Notes: a model not told the origin generated them from the letters alone. 64,000 bases of DNA from Pseudomonas sp. 7P_10.2_Bac1 (GCF_025465935.1 NZ_JANLNV010000064.1:1-64000), one strand, 5' to 3'. Shown: positions 54,787-63,163, counted from the stretch's first letter. A program made the numbers and translations.

Positions 54787-55791
54787 TTAAATCGATTTGT
54801 CGCGGTTATCCCAATACTGCTGAGCCAGCTCGAGCGCTTGTTCTCGCGCAGTGCCCAGCCCACGCAAAGCCAGAGCCATAGTCGAGAGCAGGGCCAATTG
54901 CGGGTAACTGTCTTCGATGTCGCCCCGCCAAAGCGCCTTGAGATGCTCCGGGTCAAGTGAGGCGGGCTTTACATGGCGCCGGGCCGACAGCGCTGGCCAT
55001 TCTTCATCCCAATTGACGCCTGCCGTCGTGCCATACAAATGGCTGGCGGTGTCCGGGTTGATTTCAATCTCGCCGCCGTCGCCTTTGATCACGATGCTGG
55101 TGTCGCCCAGCAAACCACTGGCCTCACGGTGCACGCTCTGATAGCCAGGATGGAAAATGCTTTGCAAACCGCAGCGGGCGCCAAGCGGGTTGAGCACGCG
55201 CGCCAATGAGTGGATAGGTGAGCGCAGGCCCAGAGTGTTGCGAAGATCAATCATGCGCTGTAATTGCGGCGCCCAATCCTGCAACGGGATAAACGCCAAG
55301 TGAGTGGTGTTTAGCGCGGTTTCAACGCTGTGCCAATCACGGCACAGCGGGATGCCAAGTTCGCCCAGCAATTGTTCGGTGTACAGGCGCCCGGCGGTAT
55401 GTGCGCCGCCGCCGTGCATCAGAATACGAACGCCGTTTTGCGCCAGGCATTTGGCCGCCAACAGATACCAGGGTAGATGACGTTTTTTGCCTGCATACGT
55501 CGGCCAGTCGATATCAACGTTGATTGCGGGCGCCGTCAGGCGTTCGCGCACGGCTTCGGTAAAACCGGCCAATTCTTCGGGGCTTTCTTCTTTATGACGC
55601 AACAACATCAGGAAGGCGCCCAATTGCGTGTCCTCGACCTTTTCGTCGAGCAGCATGCCCATGGCTTGACGAGCTTCTTCGCGGGTCAAGCTGCGGGCGC
55701 CGCGTTTGCCCTTGCCCAGAATGCGCACAAATTGCGCGAAAGGGTGTTCGGCCGGTGTTTCGAGCGTCAGCGCAGTAATTGGAGTATTCAT
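54787..55791 (-). CDS. ybiB: TrpD2/YbiB-like glycosyl-transferase-family protein
   Basis: A 334-residue protein with the anthranilate-phosphoribosyltransferase fold (REEARQAMGMLLDEKVEDTQLGAFLMLLR and a HGGGAHTAGRLYTEQLLGELG PRPP-like loop that differs from the canonical KHGNR). YbiB-type proteins are reported to bind nucleic acids rather than make tryptophan. It starts at ATG 55791 overlapping tusE by four bases, placing it in the tusDCBE operon. Confidence 0.85.
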   Translation of the reverse strand: MNTPITALTLETPAEHPFAQFVRILGKGKRGARSLTREEARQAMGMLLDEKVEDTQLGAFLMLLRHKEESPEELAGFTEAVRERLTAPAINVDIDWPTYAGKKRHLPWYLLAAKCLAQNGVRILMHGGGAHTAGRLYTEQLLGELGIPLCRDWHSVETALNTTHLAFIPLQDWAPQLQRMIDLRNTLGLRSPIHSLARVLNPLGARCGLQSIFHPGYQSVHREASGLLGDTSIVIKGDGGEIEINPDTASHLYGTTAGVNWDEEWPALSARRHVKPASLDPEHLKALWRGDIEDSYPQLALLSTMALALRGLGTAREQALELAQQYWDNRDKSI

Positions 55792-56123
55792 AGGCAGTTG
55801 GTCGGTTTTGGCAGGCCCGCCAGCTTGGCAGCGAGCTTGGCGGGGGTGCCATTAAATAGACGGTTGAGGTGCAAGCTGTTGCCTTTTTCAGGACCTAGCT
55901 TGAGCGCCGTGTACTTGATTAGCGGACGCGTGGCCGGTGACAGCTCGAACTCCTGATAGAAGCTGCGCAGCAATTCAAGGATCTCCCAATGCTCGGGGCT
56001 CAATTCGATCTGCGCCTGAGCTGCCAAGGCGTGGGCGACCTCGGCAGACCAGTCATTTAACTCCACCAGGTAGCCGTCTTTATCCAGCGCAATTTCTTTG
56101 CCATTCAGGAGAAGGGTGTTCAT
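55788..56123 (-). CDS. tusE: TusE, sulfur relay protein (DsrC family)
   Basis: A 111-residue DsrC-like protein, beginning MNTLLLNGKEIALDKDGYL, with FYQEFELSPATRPLIKY and the C-terminal conserved cysteine in PTNCL. It accepts persulfide sulfur from TusBCD and passes it to MnmA for 2-thiouridine in tRNA. ATG 56123 overlaps the tusB stop as ATGA; another in-frame ATG two codons earlier is less likely. Confidence 0.93.
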   Translation of the reverse strand: MNTLLLNGKEIALDKDGYLVELNDWSAEVAHALAAQAQIELSPEHWEILELLRSFYQEFELSPATRPLIKYTALKLGPEKGNSLHLNRLFNGTPAKLAAKLAGLPKPTNCL

Positions 56124-56419
56124 AGCCAACTGTTGACCTTGTCATAGTGAATCGACAGCTCGACAAAGGCAGGGTAATCAACCGCTTTCGCCCACGATGG
56201 GCATTGGAGGTTGCGCGCGAGCAAATCTTCGTCGAGGACAAAGAGCTTGAGCGTGGAGCTCTTTTCTTCCAAGGCCTTCAGAGGGTTGCTCTGGGGCTGT
56301 AGTGCATAAACCGCGTCGCCTGTTAGCAACAGCGCATCATCGTTGCCTAGAACACGTAAGCAACTGCTTAAGCGCGTGTCTGAGAAAGGCGAGTGGCTCA
56401 GGACGTGTAAAGTCGTCAT
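56120..56419 (-). CDS. tusB: TusB, sulfur relay subunit (DsrH family)
   Basis: A 99-residue DsrH-family protein (LLTGDAVYALQPQSNPLKAL, KLFVLDEDLLARNL). Part of the TusBCD hexamer; unlike TusD it lacks a catalytic cysteine at the conserved site. One base separates/overlaps tusC (stop and start share 56419). Confidence 0.9.
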   Translation of the reverse strand: MTTLHVLSHSPFSDTRLSSCLRVLGNDDALLLTGDAVYALQPQSNPLKALEEKSSTLKLFVLDEDLLARNLQCPSWAKAVDYPAFVELSIHYDKVNSWL

Positions 56420-56781
56420 CAGAGGGTTATCACTTGGTCAAAACGGTCAATAAGAGCGCGCACCTCATCGGTTGAAAGCGCTTGGACATCATCGACTGCC
56501 AGGCTGGCGGGCGACATCCCACGTTCGGTCAGGCTGTGGCTGCAGGCAAAAACGTCATCAATTCCGAACAACGACAAGGCTTGCAGATTGGCCTGAAGGT
56601 TCTTTTGCTGAAGCGCCGCAGCGTTTTGTCCGGGAGCGAGTTGGAACACACCATCGTCCATGAACACCAGCGCAATCGGCAGATCAAAGGCTCCACCGGC
56701 CAGCACGATATCCAGTGCCTCTCGGGCGCTTGGCCCCGACCATGGTGCCTGACGGCTGATAATCAACAGCGATTTAGCCAT
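56419..56781 (-). CDS. tusC: TusC, sulfur relay subunit (DsrF family)
   Basis: A 120-residue DsrF-family protein: SLLIISRQAPWSGPSAREAL at the start, FMDDGVFQLAPGQNAA and SLFGIDDVFACSHSL. Subunit of TusBCD. Follows tusD with one base between their ends. Confidence 0.92.
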   Translation of the reverse strand: MAKSLLIISRQAPWSGPSAREALDIVLAGGAFDLPIALVFMDDGVFQLAPGQNAAALQQKNLQANLQALSLFGIDDVFACSHSLTERGMSPASLAVDDVQALSTDEVRALIDRFDQVITL

Positions 56782-56782
56782 C

Positions 56783-57175
56783 TCAAGGCCCTCCGAAGCA
56801 GATCAGCCGATCGGCGGATTGAATGGCGTCGTGAAGCTGGCCCAGACCAGACAATTCCCACGGTGCTATCAAATTGACCGCCTGGCGCTCGTAGCGGGCA
56901 GCTTCCTCTTCATTCAACACACCACGGCGCAACGCGGCCGCAATGCACACCACGCCGTCCAACTGATGCTGGCTGACGAATGCAGCCCACTGTTGCGCGA
57001 TATCTTGCTCATCTTGCGGTGTGACCACATTGCTTGAGGCGCTATGTACGCCGTCCTGATAGAAGAACAGCCGCACGATCTCGTGACCGCTAGCCAGCGC
57101 CGCTTCGGCAAAACGCAGGGCACGGCGAGAAGAGGGCGTATGGGCTGCTGAATAAAGGGCAATGGCAAATTTCAT
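56783..57175 (-). CDS. tusD: TusD, sulfurtransferase subunit (DsrE family)
   Basis: A 130-residue DsrE-family protein beginning MKFAIALYSAAHTPSSRRAL, with the active-site cysteine in GVVCIAAALRRGV. It receives sulfur from TusA and hands it to TusE. The gene heads the tusDCBE-ybiB operon. A terminator of the convergently oriented yccA neighbour lies 70 bases upstream. Confidence 0.93.
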   Translation of the reverse strand: MKFAIALYSAAHTPSSRRALRFAEAALASGHEIVRLFFYQDGVHSASSNVVTPQDEQDIAQQWAAFVSQHQLDGVVCIAAALRRGVLNEEEAARYERQAVNLIAPWELSGLGQLHDAIQSADRLICFGGP

Positions 57176-57243
57176 GGTCAACTCTGTCAGCAAATCTGCG
57201 GCAATGATAAAGCCAGATGCTCAAAGATGCTTGCAGCAGGCAA

Positions 57244-57268
57244 CAAAAAGCCCGCCGAAGCGGGCTTT
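57244..57268 (-). terminator. Terminator of yccA
   Basis: AAAGCCCGC, loop, GCGGGCTTT; on the minus strand the T-run follows the second arm, immediately downstream of yccA. Confidence 0.8.
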
Positions 57269-57284
57269 CGTGTAGCTGGGTCAC

Positions 57285-57956
57285 TCAGTCATCGCTGCTC
57301 ATGATGCCGAAAATCTGCAGCAGGCTGACGAACAGGTTGTAGATCGATACATACAGGCTGATGGTTGCCATGATGTAGTTACGTTCGCCGCCATGAATGA
57401 TGGCGCTGGTCTGGAACAGGATGCAGACCGAAGAAAACAGTACAAAACCGGCGCTGATAGCCAGTTGCAAGCCGCTGATCTGGAAGAAGAAACTTGCGAC
57501 CACGGCGCCCAGCAGAACAAAGAAGCCAGCGGTGATGAAGCCGCTCAGAAAGCTCATGTCCTTGCGGCTGATCAGCACATAAGCCGACAGACCACCAAAT
57601 ACCAGTGCTGTCATGGCGAATGCCGAACTAACCACTTCCGCGCCGCCCTGCATGCCCAGGTAGCGGTTAAGGATCGGGCCAAGCAAAAAGCCCATGAAGC
57701 CGGTCAAGGCAAACGTCGACACCAAGCCCCAAACCGAATCGCGCAGCTTGTTGGTCAAGAAGAACAGGCCATAAAAGCCAATCAGCACCACGAAAATGTT
57801 CGGATAACCGACCCGCATCTGTTGTGCGACATAAGCCATAACGCCGCTGAAAGCGAGCGTCAGGGCCAGTAAACCGTAAGTGTTACGCAGGACACGGCTA
57901 ACCTCTAGCTGCTCGGCCTGCACGCTGTTATTAACGGCGTAATCCTGTTCGCGCAT
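57285..57956 (-). CDS. yccA: YccA/Bax-inhibitor-1-family membrane protein
   Basis: A 223-residue protein with seven hydrophobic segments, BI-1/YccA type. It starts MREQDYAVNNSVQAEQLE, and has VLRNTYGLLALTLAFSGVM and the C-terminal FVLLGAVVASFFFQ helices. YccA-type proteins interact with the FtsH protease. ATG 57956 follows a GGAG; the longer frame to 57992 is rejected. Linked upstream of tusDCBE in many Pseudomonas. Confidence 0.9.
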   Translation of the reverse strand: MREQDYAVNNSVQAEQLEVSRVLRNTYGLLALTLAFSGVMAYVAQQMRVGYPNIFVVLIGFYGLFFLTNKLRDSVWGLVSTFALTGFMGFLLGPILNRYLGMQGGAEVVSSAFAMTALVFGGLSAYVLISRKDMSFLSGFITAGFFVLLGAVVASFFFQISGLQLAISAGFVLFSSVCILFQTSAIIHGGERNYIMATISLYVSIYNLFVSLLQIFGIMSSDD

Positions 57957-58079
57957 GGCGATACTCCTGTGGTTTGAAATGTTAAGTAGCAAAGATCATA
58001 GCAGAGGCTCTGAAACAAGCGATCAAGAGAGTTTGACAACGTGTTTCGTTCAGGTATTATGGCGCCCGCAACAACGATA

Positions 58080-58167
58080 GGAGGTGTGGCCGAGTGGTTT
58101 AAGGCAACGGTCTTGAAAACCGTCGACTGTAACAGGTCCTAGAGTTCGAATCTCTACGCCTCCGCCA
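58080..58167 (+). tRNA. tRNA-Ser (anticodon UGA)
   Basis: Class II tRNA of 88 bases including the encoded CCA. The acceptor stem GGAGGTG pairs with CGCCTCC, discriminator G. The anticodon loop CTTGAAA between ACGGT and ACCGT reads TGA at 58114-58116. A long variable arm (CGACTGTAACAGGTCCTAG region) and the T-arm GTTCGAATC are evident. It is the probable attachment site of the adjacent prophage remnant. Confidence 0.95.
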
Positions 58168-58184
58168 TATTGCTACACCGACAG

Positions 58185-58206
58185 AGCCCGCTTTTAGCGG
58201 GCTTTG
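58185..58206 (+). terminator. tRNA-Ser terminator
   Basis: AGCCCGC, loop TTTTA, GCGGGCT then TT. Confidence 0.7.
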
Positions 58207-58244
58207 TCGTTTCTGGGGTTTGGAAAAGGGGGCTGCTCGGCGGT

Positions 58245-58278
58245 GATCGTTTCCGCATCTTTTTGGATCGTTTCCGCA
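58245..58278. promoter_or_regulatory. 13-base direct repeats near prophage att end
   Basis: GATCGTTTCCGCA occurs at 58245-58257 and 58266-58278, 21 bases apart (two helical turns), between the tRNA-Ser 3' end and the integrase stop. They are candidates for integrase arm-type or excisionase sites. Confidence 0.5.
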
Positions 58279-58369
58279 ACTGGTGTCGTTTTTGAGTCCG
58301 ATCCAGCTTTTTGCAGGCTGGTGTTTAACGTACTGGTAAGTGCCTTTTGGTTGTGCACTTTCCATCGAT

Positions 58370-58909
58370 TTAACGTGTTGGCTTAACAATTTCTCCAACC
58401 CGCCTGTACACCGTCTCGGTAATCCGCTTGTCCGTGTGCCCTAGCAACCGACTTGCATCCCCCAGGTCGTCAATCTCGCTCGCAGCCTTTGGCCTAATAT
58501 CCCGGAACTGAAATTGGCGCACGCTTTCGGCCAGCGTCGTGTCCTGGTTATCAAGTGCCTCTTTGACGGCCTGTAGGCGTGCGTCATCAAAGCGCAGTCG
58601 CAGCATGGCTGCCGATACCTTCATCCCGCGCTCCGTGATGATCAGATACGGGTTGCGTACGCTCCAGCGTCGACGTTGCTCCAGCAGGCGCTCGACCAGA
58701 ACTCCCAACTGATTCAGGTTCTCACCATAGCTCAGTCGGATACGCAGCTTTTTGGTGGTCTTGCCTTGGGCAACTTGTAGAAAACCTTCCACTACATCGG
58801 CCGCTCGCATCGAAAGTACATCCCCTGGGCGCTGGCCTGTGAGGTAGGCCAGATCCATGGCGTCGCGCAGCTCGGGCACGGCCTGTTTGTAAACGGCGTC
58901 CCATATCAT
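58370..58909 (-). pseudogene. Tyrosine integrase, 5'-truncated prophage remnant
   Basis: The C-terminal catalytic part of a phage tyrosine recombinase (about 180 residues): TGQRPGDVLSM with catalytic Arg I, FRDIRPKAASE, LLGHTDKRITETVYRRVGE with the His and nucleophilic Tyr. The reading frame continues upstream to 59302, but beyond about 58909 it lies opposite a lysozyme gene and has no integrase features. The N-terminal DNA-binding domains are therefore missing. The gene ends 200 bases from tRNA-Ser, the normal place for an integrase at attL. Confidence 0.8.
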
Positions 58910-59245
58910 CCCTTCTCGGGCGGTCGAAAGTCTAAGCAGATCAACAGCCGCGGGCTGACCTTCAATGCCTCGGGCCGCTACCAGCAAATGCTCAGGGACT
59001 GGCCGCATTACCGCGATCTTTTGAAGCTCCCGGACTTCGGACCTATCAGCCAGGACAAGCTCGCCATTCAGCACATCAGAGAGTGCAGGGCGCTTCCCGA
59101 TGTCATAGCTGGCCGCATCGAGCCCGCAATCGACAAGTGCCGAAATATCTGGGCCAGCCTGCCGGGCGCGGGCTACGGCCAGCGCGAGCATCAACTGCAG
59201 GATTTGATAGCGCAATACGAACGGGCATTGAAGGTGGTGGCATGA
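58907..59245 (+). pseudogene. Phage lysozyme (GH104-like), 5'-truncated
   Basis: On the plus strand, INSRGLTFNASGRYQQM, then DFGPISQDKLAIQHI, and GAGYGQREHQLQDLIAQYERA match the C-terminal half of GH104-type phage lysozymes. The open frame begins near 58907, exactly where the integrase remnant on the other strand ends, and lacks the catalytic N-terminal half. The stop (59243-59245) overlaps the start of the Rz-like gene, the ordinary phage lysis-cassette order. Confidence 0.8.
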
Positions 59246-59750
59246 GGCCGGCCCGCTGGGTGGGCCTTGCGCTGCTGCTGGCCATTGCTTGTTTTGCCAC
59301 ATGGAAAGTGGACGCCTGGCGCTACGGCAAGCAACTGGCTGATCTGAGCGCAGAACATCAAGCCGCTCTGACTCACCTGGTCAACGTCAACTAAGCGTTA
59401 ATTTTGGAAGAGCAGGGCAGACGCTTTGCTTTTGAACAATGGCTGGCAGCCAGTGACCAAGCCCACTACCGAGCCTTGACCGATGAAAAACCAATCAAGC
59501 ACGCCTGCGTGATCGCCTTGCTACTGCTGACTTGCGGCTGTCAGTCCTACTCGACGCAACCGCCGCAACGGGTAGTGACGCAATGCAACCCACCACCGGC
59601 ACCGGCGGCGTGGTTCATGCAGCCCGTCGAGCCCAACTAGACCCAGCGCATGCTCAACGAATTATCGGAATCACCGGCGACGGCGATCAAGGACTGATCG
59701 CGTTGCAGGCCTGTCAGGCTTATGCCAAAGAAGTCTCAAGCACGAAATAA
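59242..59750 (+). pseudogene. Rz-like inner-membrane spanin, broken
   Basis: The start MRPARWVGLALLLAIACFATW is an inner-membrane anchor typical of Rz; the frame stops at 59392-59394 (TAA). Rz-like sequence continues in the same frame (EEQGRRFAFEQWLAASDQAHYRA) from 59404 to about 59488, then in a different frame as RLRDRLATADLRLSVLLDAT and ends ALQACQAYAKEVSSTK. So there is at least one nonsense change and one frameshift. The second frame needs one extra A in the run 59486-59490. Confidence 0.75.
59483..59640 (+). pseudogene. Nested Rz1-like outer-membrane spanin lipoprotein, start disrupted
   Basis: Within Rz, another frame reads KPIKHACVIALLLLTCGCQS, with the lipobox LLTC-GC of Rz1 and a Pro-rich tail to 59640. 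With one more A in the 59486-59490 run it would begin ATG AAA AAA CCA. In the present sequence the ATG at 59483 leads to a stop after nine codons, so both spanins are knocked out by one missing base. Confidence 0.65.
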
Positions 59751-59900
59751 AAGGAGCGGCCGAAGCTGGATGCGTCAACATCCAGCCCGGCCACCAAACC
59801 CGCAGATCTGTACTGCAAGCCCAGTCAAGGCTCGTGCTCCGTGTGCAAAGCGGAGCGAGCCTAACAACTGTCTATCCATACAGTAAAGGTCTTGCATATT

Positions 59901-60695
59901 ATGTCTTCACCCATCATTCCCTGGATGGGCGGCAAACGCCGCCTGGCCGACCGTCTTATACCCCTGTTCCCACCTCACGAATGCTACGTCGAAGTCTTCG
60001 CCGGCGGCGGGGCGCTGTACTTTCTGCGTCCACAGCCTGCGCCTGTCGAAGTGCTTAACGATATCAACGGCGACCTGGTCACCCTGTACCGGGTTGTGCA
60101 GAACCACCTGGAAGAGTTCGTGCGCCAGTTCAAATGGGCACTCAGCTCGCGGCAGATATTCGAGTGGCAAAAAATGACCCGCCCGGAAACCCTGACTGAC
60201 ATCCAGCGCGCCGCCCGATTCTTCGACCTGCAGCACCATGCCTTTGGCGGCAAGGTCTCAGGGCAGAGCTTCGGTACCGCCACAACAGCGCCTGCAATCA
60301 ACCTGCTACGCATTGAAGAAAACCTGTCAGCTGCCTGGCAGCGGTTGTCCGGCACCTACGTTGAGAACCTGCCCTGGCTTGAGTGTGTAGAGCGTTACGA
60401 CCGGGCGCACACCTTCCATTACATGGACCCGCCTTACTGGCAGACGGCGGGCTACGGCGTCGACTTTCCGTTTGAAAACTACGAGCGCATGGCCGACTTT
60501 ATGCGGCGCTGCAAAGGCAAGGTGATGGTCAGCATCAACGACCATCCGGACATTCGACGGGTGTTTGAAGGGTTTCATTTTGAGACGACCGAGATCCGGT
60601 ACACGACCACGAATCAGCGGCAGGGGAAGGCTGAGGTTACGGGGGAGCTGATTGTTATGAGTTGGGAGCCGAGGGATTTGGGAGGACTTTTTTAG
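59901..60695 (+). CDS. Phage-type D12 class N6-adenine DNA methyltransferase
   Basis: A 264-residue Dam-like methylase. The SAM-binding motif is EVFAGGGALYFLRP with PWMGGKRRLA at the N terminus, and the catalytic motif is FHYMDPPYWQTAGYG. It resembles the DNA adenine methylases near the lysis genes of Pseudomonas phages. ATG 59901 (MSSPIIPWMGGK). No cognate restriction gene is adjacent. It is the only apparently intact gene of the prophage remnant. Confidence 0.9.
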   Translation: MSSPIIPWMGGKRRLADRLIPLFPPHECYVEVFAGGGALYFLRPQPAPVEVLNDINGDLVTLYRVVQNHLEEFVRQFKWALSSRQIFEWQKMTRPETLTDIQRAARFFDLQHHAFGGKVSGQSFGTATTAPAINLLRIEENLSAAWQRLSGTYVENLPWLECVERYDRAHTFHYMDPPYWQTAGYGVDFPFENYERMADFMRRCKGKVMVSINDHPDIRRVFEGFHFETTEIRYTTTNQRQGKAEVTGELIVMSWEPRDLGGLF

Positions 60696-61213
60696 TTAGG
60701 GGAAAGTTTTAAGTTGATTCTAAGTCATTTGAGCGTTAATCGATTTATTGAGGGGTGTCTTGACTTTGTTATTAATTATATAGGTGCTGGTCTGTTGTGA
60801 GTCACCAGAAAGAGCTGCAATTGGCCGAAAAAAATGTTGGTTTATATTAAGATCGTAATGTCTTAAAGGAAATCTGAAGAAGCTCACTCTTCTAGAAGTT
60901 ATAAGCCTTGAGGTCTCGTATTATTTGGGCTTGCTTTTTAGTGTCGGAGCTTTCCAGATAAACCACTAGCAGTGGGCTCATCATCTGCTTTTGAAGAGGA
61001 TGTGGTGAAAGTAACTGAATCTGTACCGTAGACTGTCACAGTTAGACTGGAGGGGTGTAGATAATTTAATTGAAACTAAGCTGATTGTTCAAACTATAAA
61101 GCACACTATTAAATTCTAAGCGGGGAAAAGGAAAGCTAGAATAAAAAGGGCGCTGGCGTTTTTTCAGTACGAAAAATAAGCCTGTCCCTTTTTAGTTAAA
61201 AAATATGTTTAAG
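60696..61213. other. AT-rich spacer after the methylase
   Basis: About 520 bases of low GC content lying between the prophage remnant and the ATPase gene. A short minus-strand coding-like remnant lies at 60892-61035. Otherwise no gene, tRNA or clear hairpin is seen. Confidence 0.5.
60892..61035 (-). pseudogene. Short orphan C-terminal coding remnant
   Basis: Minus-strand frame of 47 codons with no start at its 5' limit. It ends in a convincingly protein-like tail SSDTKKQAQIIRDLKAYNF. An internal ATG-ATG (60979-60984) could start a 30-residue product. It resembles the end of a longer protein whose 5' part is missing. No family recognised. Confidence 0.3.
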
Positions 61214-63163
61214 TTAATTTTTTAATCTGTTAGCACGTATCTTTCTAATAATCGGAAACAAGAATTCAGTCAATTCGTTCATCCATGGTGGGGTATCTGA
61301 CTTGTTCGCAATTGCAGTATATCTGAGCGCGAACTTGACTTTGAATCTAGGTAGATTGAACAATTCTTCCATGTTGCGCTGCTCGGTTGCCCGCAAATCG
61401 AACGCCAAAGCTGCGGGCCAATCTTCATGATCGTGATTTATAGCTTCCAAGAGAGGTCCAACATAGCTCTTAAACTCGGGATCATTTTCGAAGCTTCTGA
61501 GTGTAGCTATAAAGTCATTAGGCGTTAGTGTATCCTCGATGACTGTCGGAGGATGATATTCTACATTGCTTGTTGATTTTAGCATTGTTCGAGTTTCTGT
61601 GAGATCATTATGAATGCGCTTGATTTGAATTTGTTTTATTGAATCATTTGCATCATATTTTTCAAATGCCTTATCAGTGTCTAATAGCAAAAAGACCTTG
61701 CCTTTGATGTCGTCGCGATGGTCATCAAGAGCCATCTCTAAATATCTAAATATTTTCTTAACATGTTTGGATCCGCCAACTGGTAGAATGAATAATTTTT
61801 TTCTTGATAAATAAAAGTCGAGATATATTTTGTCGGCCGACCCTTCGCAAACGATCCATCTATAGTCAGTGCCTGTTATAGAGGCTATCATTGATTGAAC
61901 AAGATCGTTTAAACCTTTGAGTTCTATATCCGAAGGTAGTTTTCCTTGCGTCGTCTTTCTAAGTTTTGCAATGTCTTCCCTGAAGCATCGCAAGTCAATT
62001 ATTATTAGTTCGCTCTCAAGCTTAGGGCAGTAAATAGCTACACCGTCAGATACAATTGGCATGAATCCATACCAATGAGTAGTGATAACTGTCTGGACTC
62101 GAGCTTGAGAGATGTCTTTCAATTTTTCGAATTGTTCAAAGCACGCGGAGACGTGTAGGGATAATTCGGGCTCGTCTAAAGCAAAGATAACATGATGCTC
62201 TCTGGCTGCTTCAGTCTCTAGAAGAAACGCTCTTGCAATATCTATCAAAGCTTGTCTTTTTTCGCCCGAGCTTAGATTGTTCACTGGGACACTATCTTTG
62301 CCAACTGTTTTCGTAAGGATTTTACTATCAAAGAAAGCTTCTATGATTTTCTCTGTTAAGTGCGATTGATTGAAGAGGTTTTGTTTTTTTGCAGGTTTTT
62401 TATATTCGTAATGTTCAAGTGTATTGGAGATTTCTGCTAGGAAAGCATTGAGTTTTTGGTTGATGTCTGTGACTGTCGCTTTTTTAACTATATTTCTGAC
62501 TATTTCCTCTATTTTTGTTCCTAAAAGCGCTTGGACTGTTTTACTTTCTATCTTTGTGTATTCTTTGAAGTTGATTTCGGATGGAATGTATATGTATTGG
62601 TATGTTGTTTGTATGTATTGAGATAAGGCCTCTTCAAACCCTTGCCAATATTTGGAGCTTTGCAGTGTGTCGAACTCTTCCAAGGACTCAAATATTGAAA
62701 AGTACGAGGTGGGTGCTGCACCCGCTGCTGCTTTAATCAGTCCAAAGGGTATAAGATAATAGTTATTAACATCGTAACCATTGCTAAGTAAAATATCTCT
62801 ATTGGAACAGAATTCGTTGACAGGTTTTGGCGATGAATTAAAATCTTGTGGGGTTGCCGACCATATCATTTCATTAATTTCATCAAGAAACTCATCATGC
62901 TCAGTGTGCTGAAAGTTGAAAGAACCTTTTTTTATAAGGAAAATAGGACAGATGTACGGTTCTCTCTCGGGAAACCCTTTGCTCAAACTGTGATTTAAAT
63001 TCCATTCTGTTGAATTAAAGAAGCTGTCAAGCGCTTCTAAAACAGAGCTCTTGCCTGAGCCATTTTCACCAACAATTGCTGAAAACATGCTGCCGTTAGA
63101 AAGAGGTATATAATTTATATTTTGGTATGTTTTGTAATTTCTTAATAGCAGCCCTATGATCAC
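61214..63163 (-). CDS. OLD-like ATPase with C-terminal TOPRIM-type nuclease module
   Basis: A 649-residue ABC/SMC-type AAA ATPase: Walker A VGENGSGKSSVLEAL (residues 32-46), ABC signature VNNLSSGEKRQAL, Walker B VIFALDEPELSLH and H-loop TTHWYGF. After about residue 425 comes a TOPRIM-like module: WIVCEGSADKIYLDFYL (catalytic Glu), then LLLDTDKA (DxD). This order is that of OLD-family nucleases (OLD, GajA) and of fused PARIS-type proteins. GTG start with AAGGAGAA four bases upstream. Codon use and low GC are unlike neighbours, implying transfer. No UvrD partner is adjacent. Confidence 0.85.
   Translation of the reverse strand: MIIGLLLRNYKTYQNINYIPLSNGSMFSAIVGENGSGKSSVLEALDSFFNSTEWNLNHSLSKGFPEREPYICPIFLIKKGSFNFQHTEHDEFLDEINEMIWSATPQDFNSSPKPVNEFCSNRDILLSNGYDVNNYYLIPFGLIKAAAGAAPTSYFSIFESLEEFDTLQSSKYWQGFEEALSQYIQTTYQYIYIPSEINFKEYTKIESKTVQALLGTKIEEIVRNIVKKATVTDINQKLNAFLAEISNTLEHYEYKKPAKKQNLFNQSHLTEKIIEAFFDSKILTKTVGKDSVPVNNLSSGEKRQALIDIARAFLLETEAAREHHVIFALDEPELSLHVSACFEQFEKLKDISQARVQTVITTHWYGFMPIVSDGVAIYCPKLESELIIIDLRCFREDIAKLRKTTQGKLPSDIELKGLNDLVQSMIASITGTDYRWIVCEGSADKIYLDFYLSRKKLFILPVGGSKHVKKIFRYLEMALDDHRDDIKGKVFLLLDTDKAFEKYDANDSIKQIQIKRIHNDLTETRTMLKSTSNVEYHPPTVIEDTLTPNDFIATLRSFENDPEFKSYVGPLLEAINHDHEDWPAALAFDLRATEQRNMEELFNLPRFKVKFALRYTAIANKSDTPPWMNELTEFLFPIIRKIRANRLKN

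Noticed and set aside
58988-59302. N-terminal part of the 310-residue minus-strand integrase frame
   Set aside because: The plus strand encodes a recognisable lysozyme C-terminal half here; the minus frame has no integrase motifs.
59751-59865. Cys-containing frame after Rz, ending CSVCKAERA
   Set aside because: It looks protein-like but has no start codon, directly follows the Rz stop in the same frame, and overlaps a hairpin (59773-59794 region); it may be an unrecognised phage fragment.
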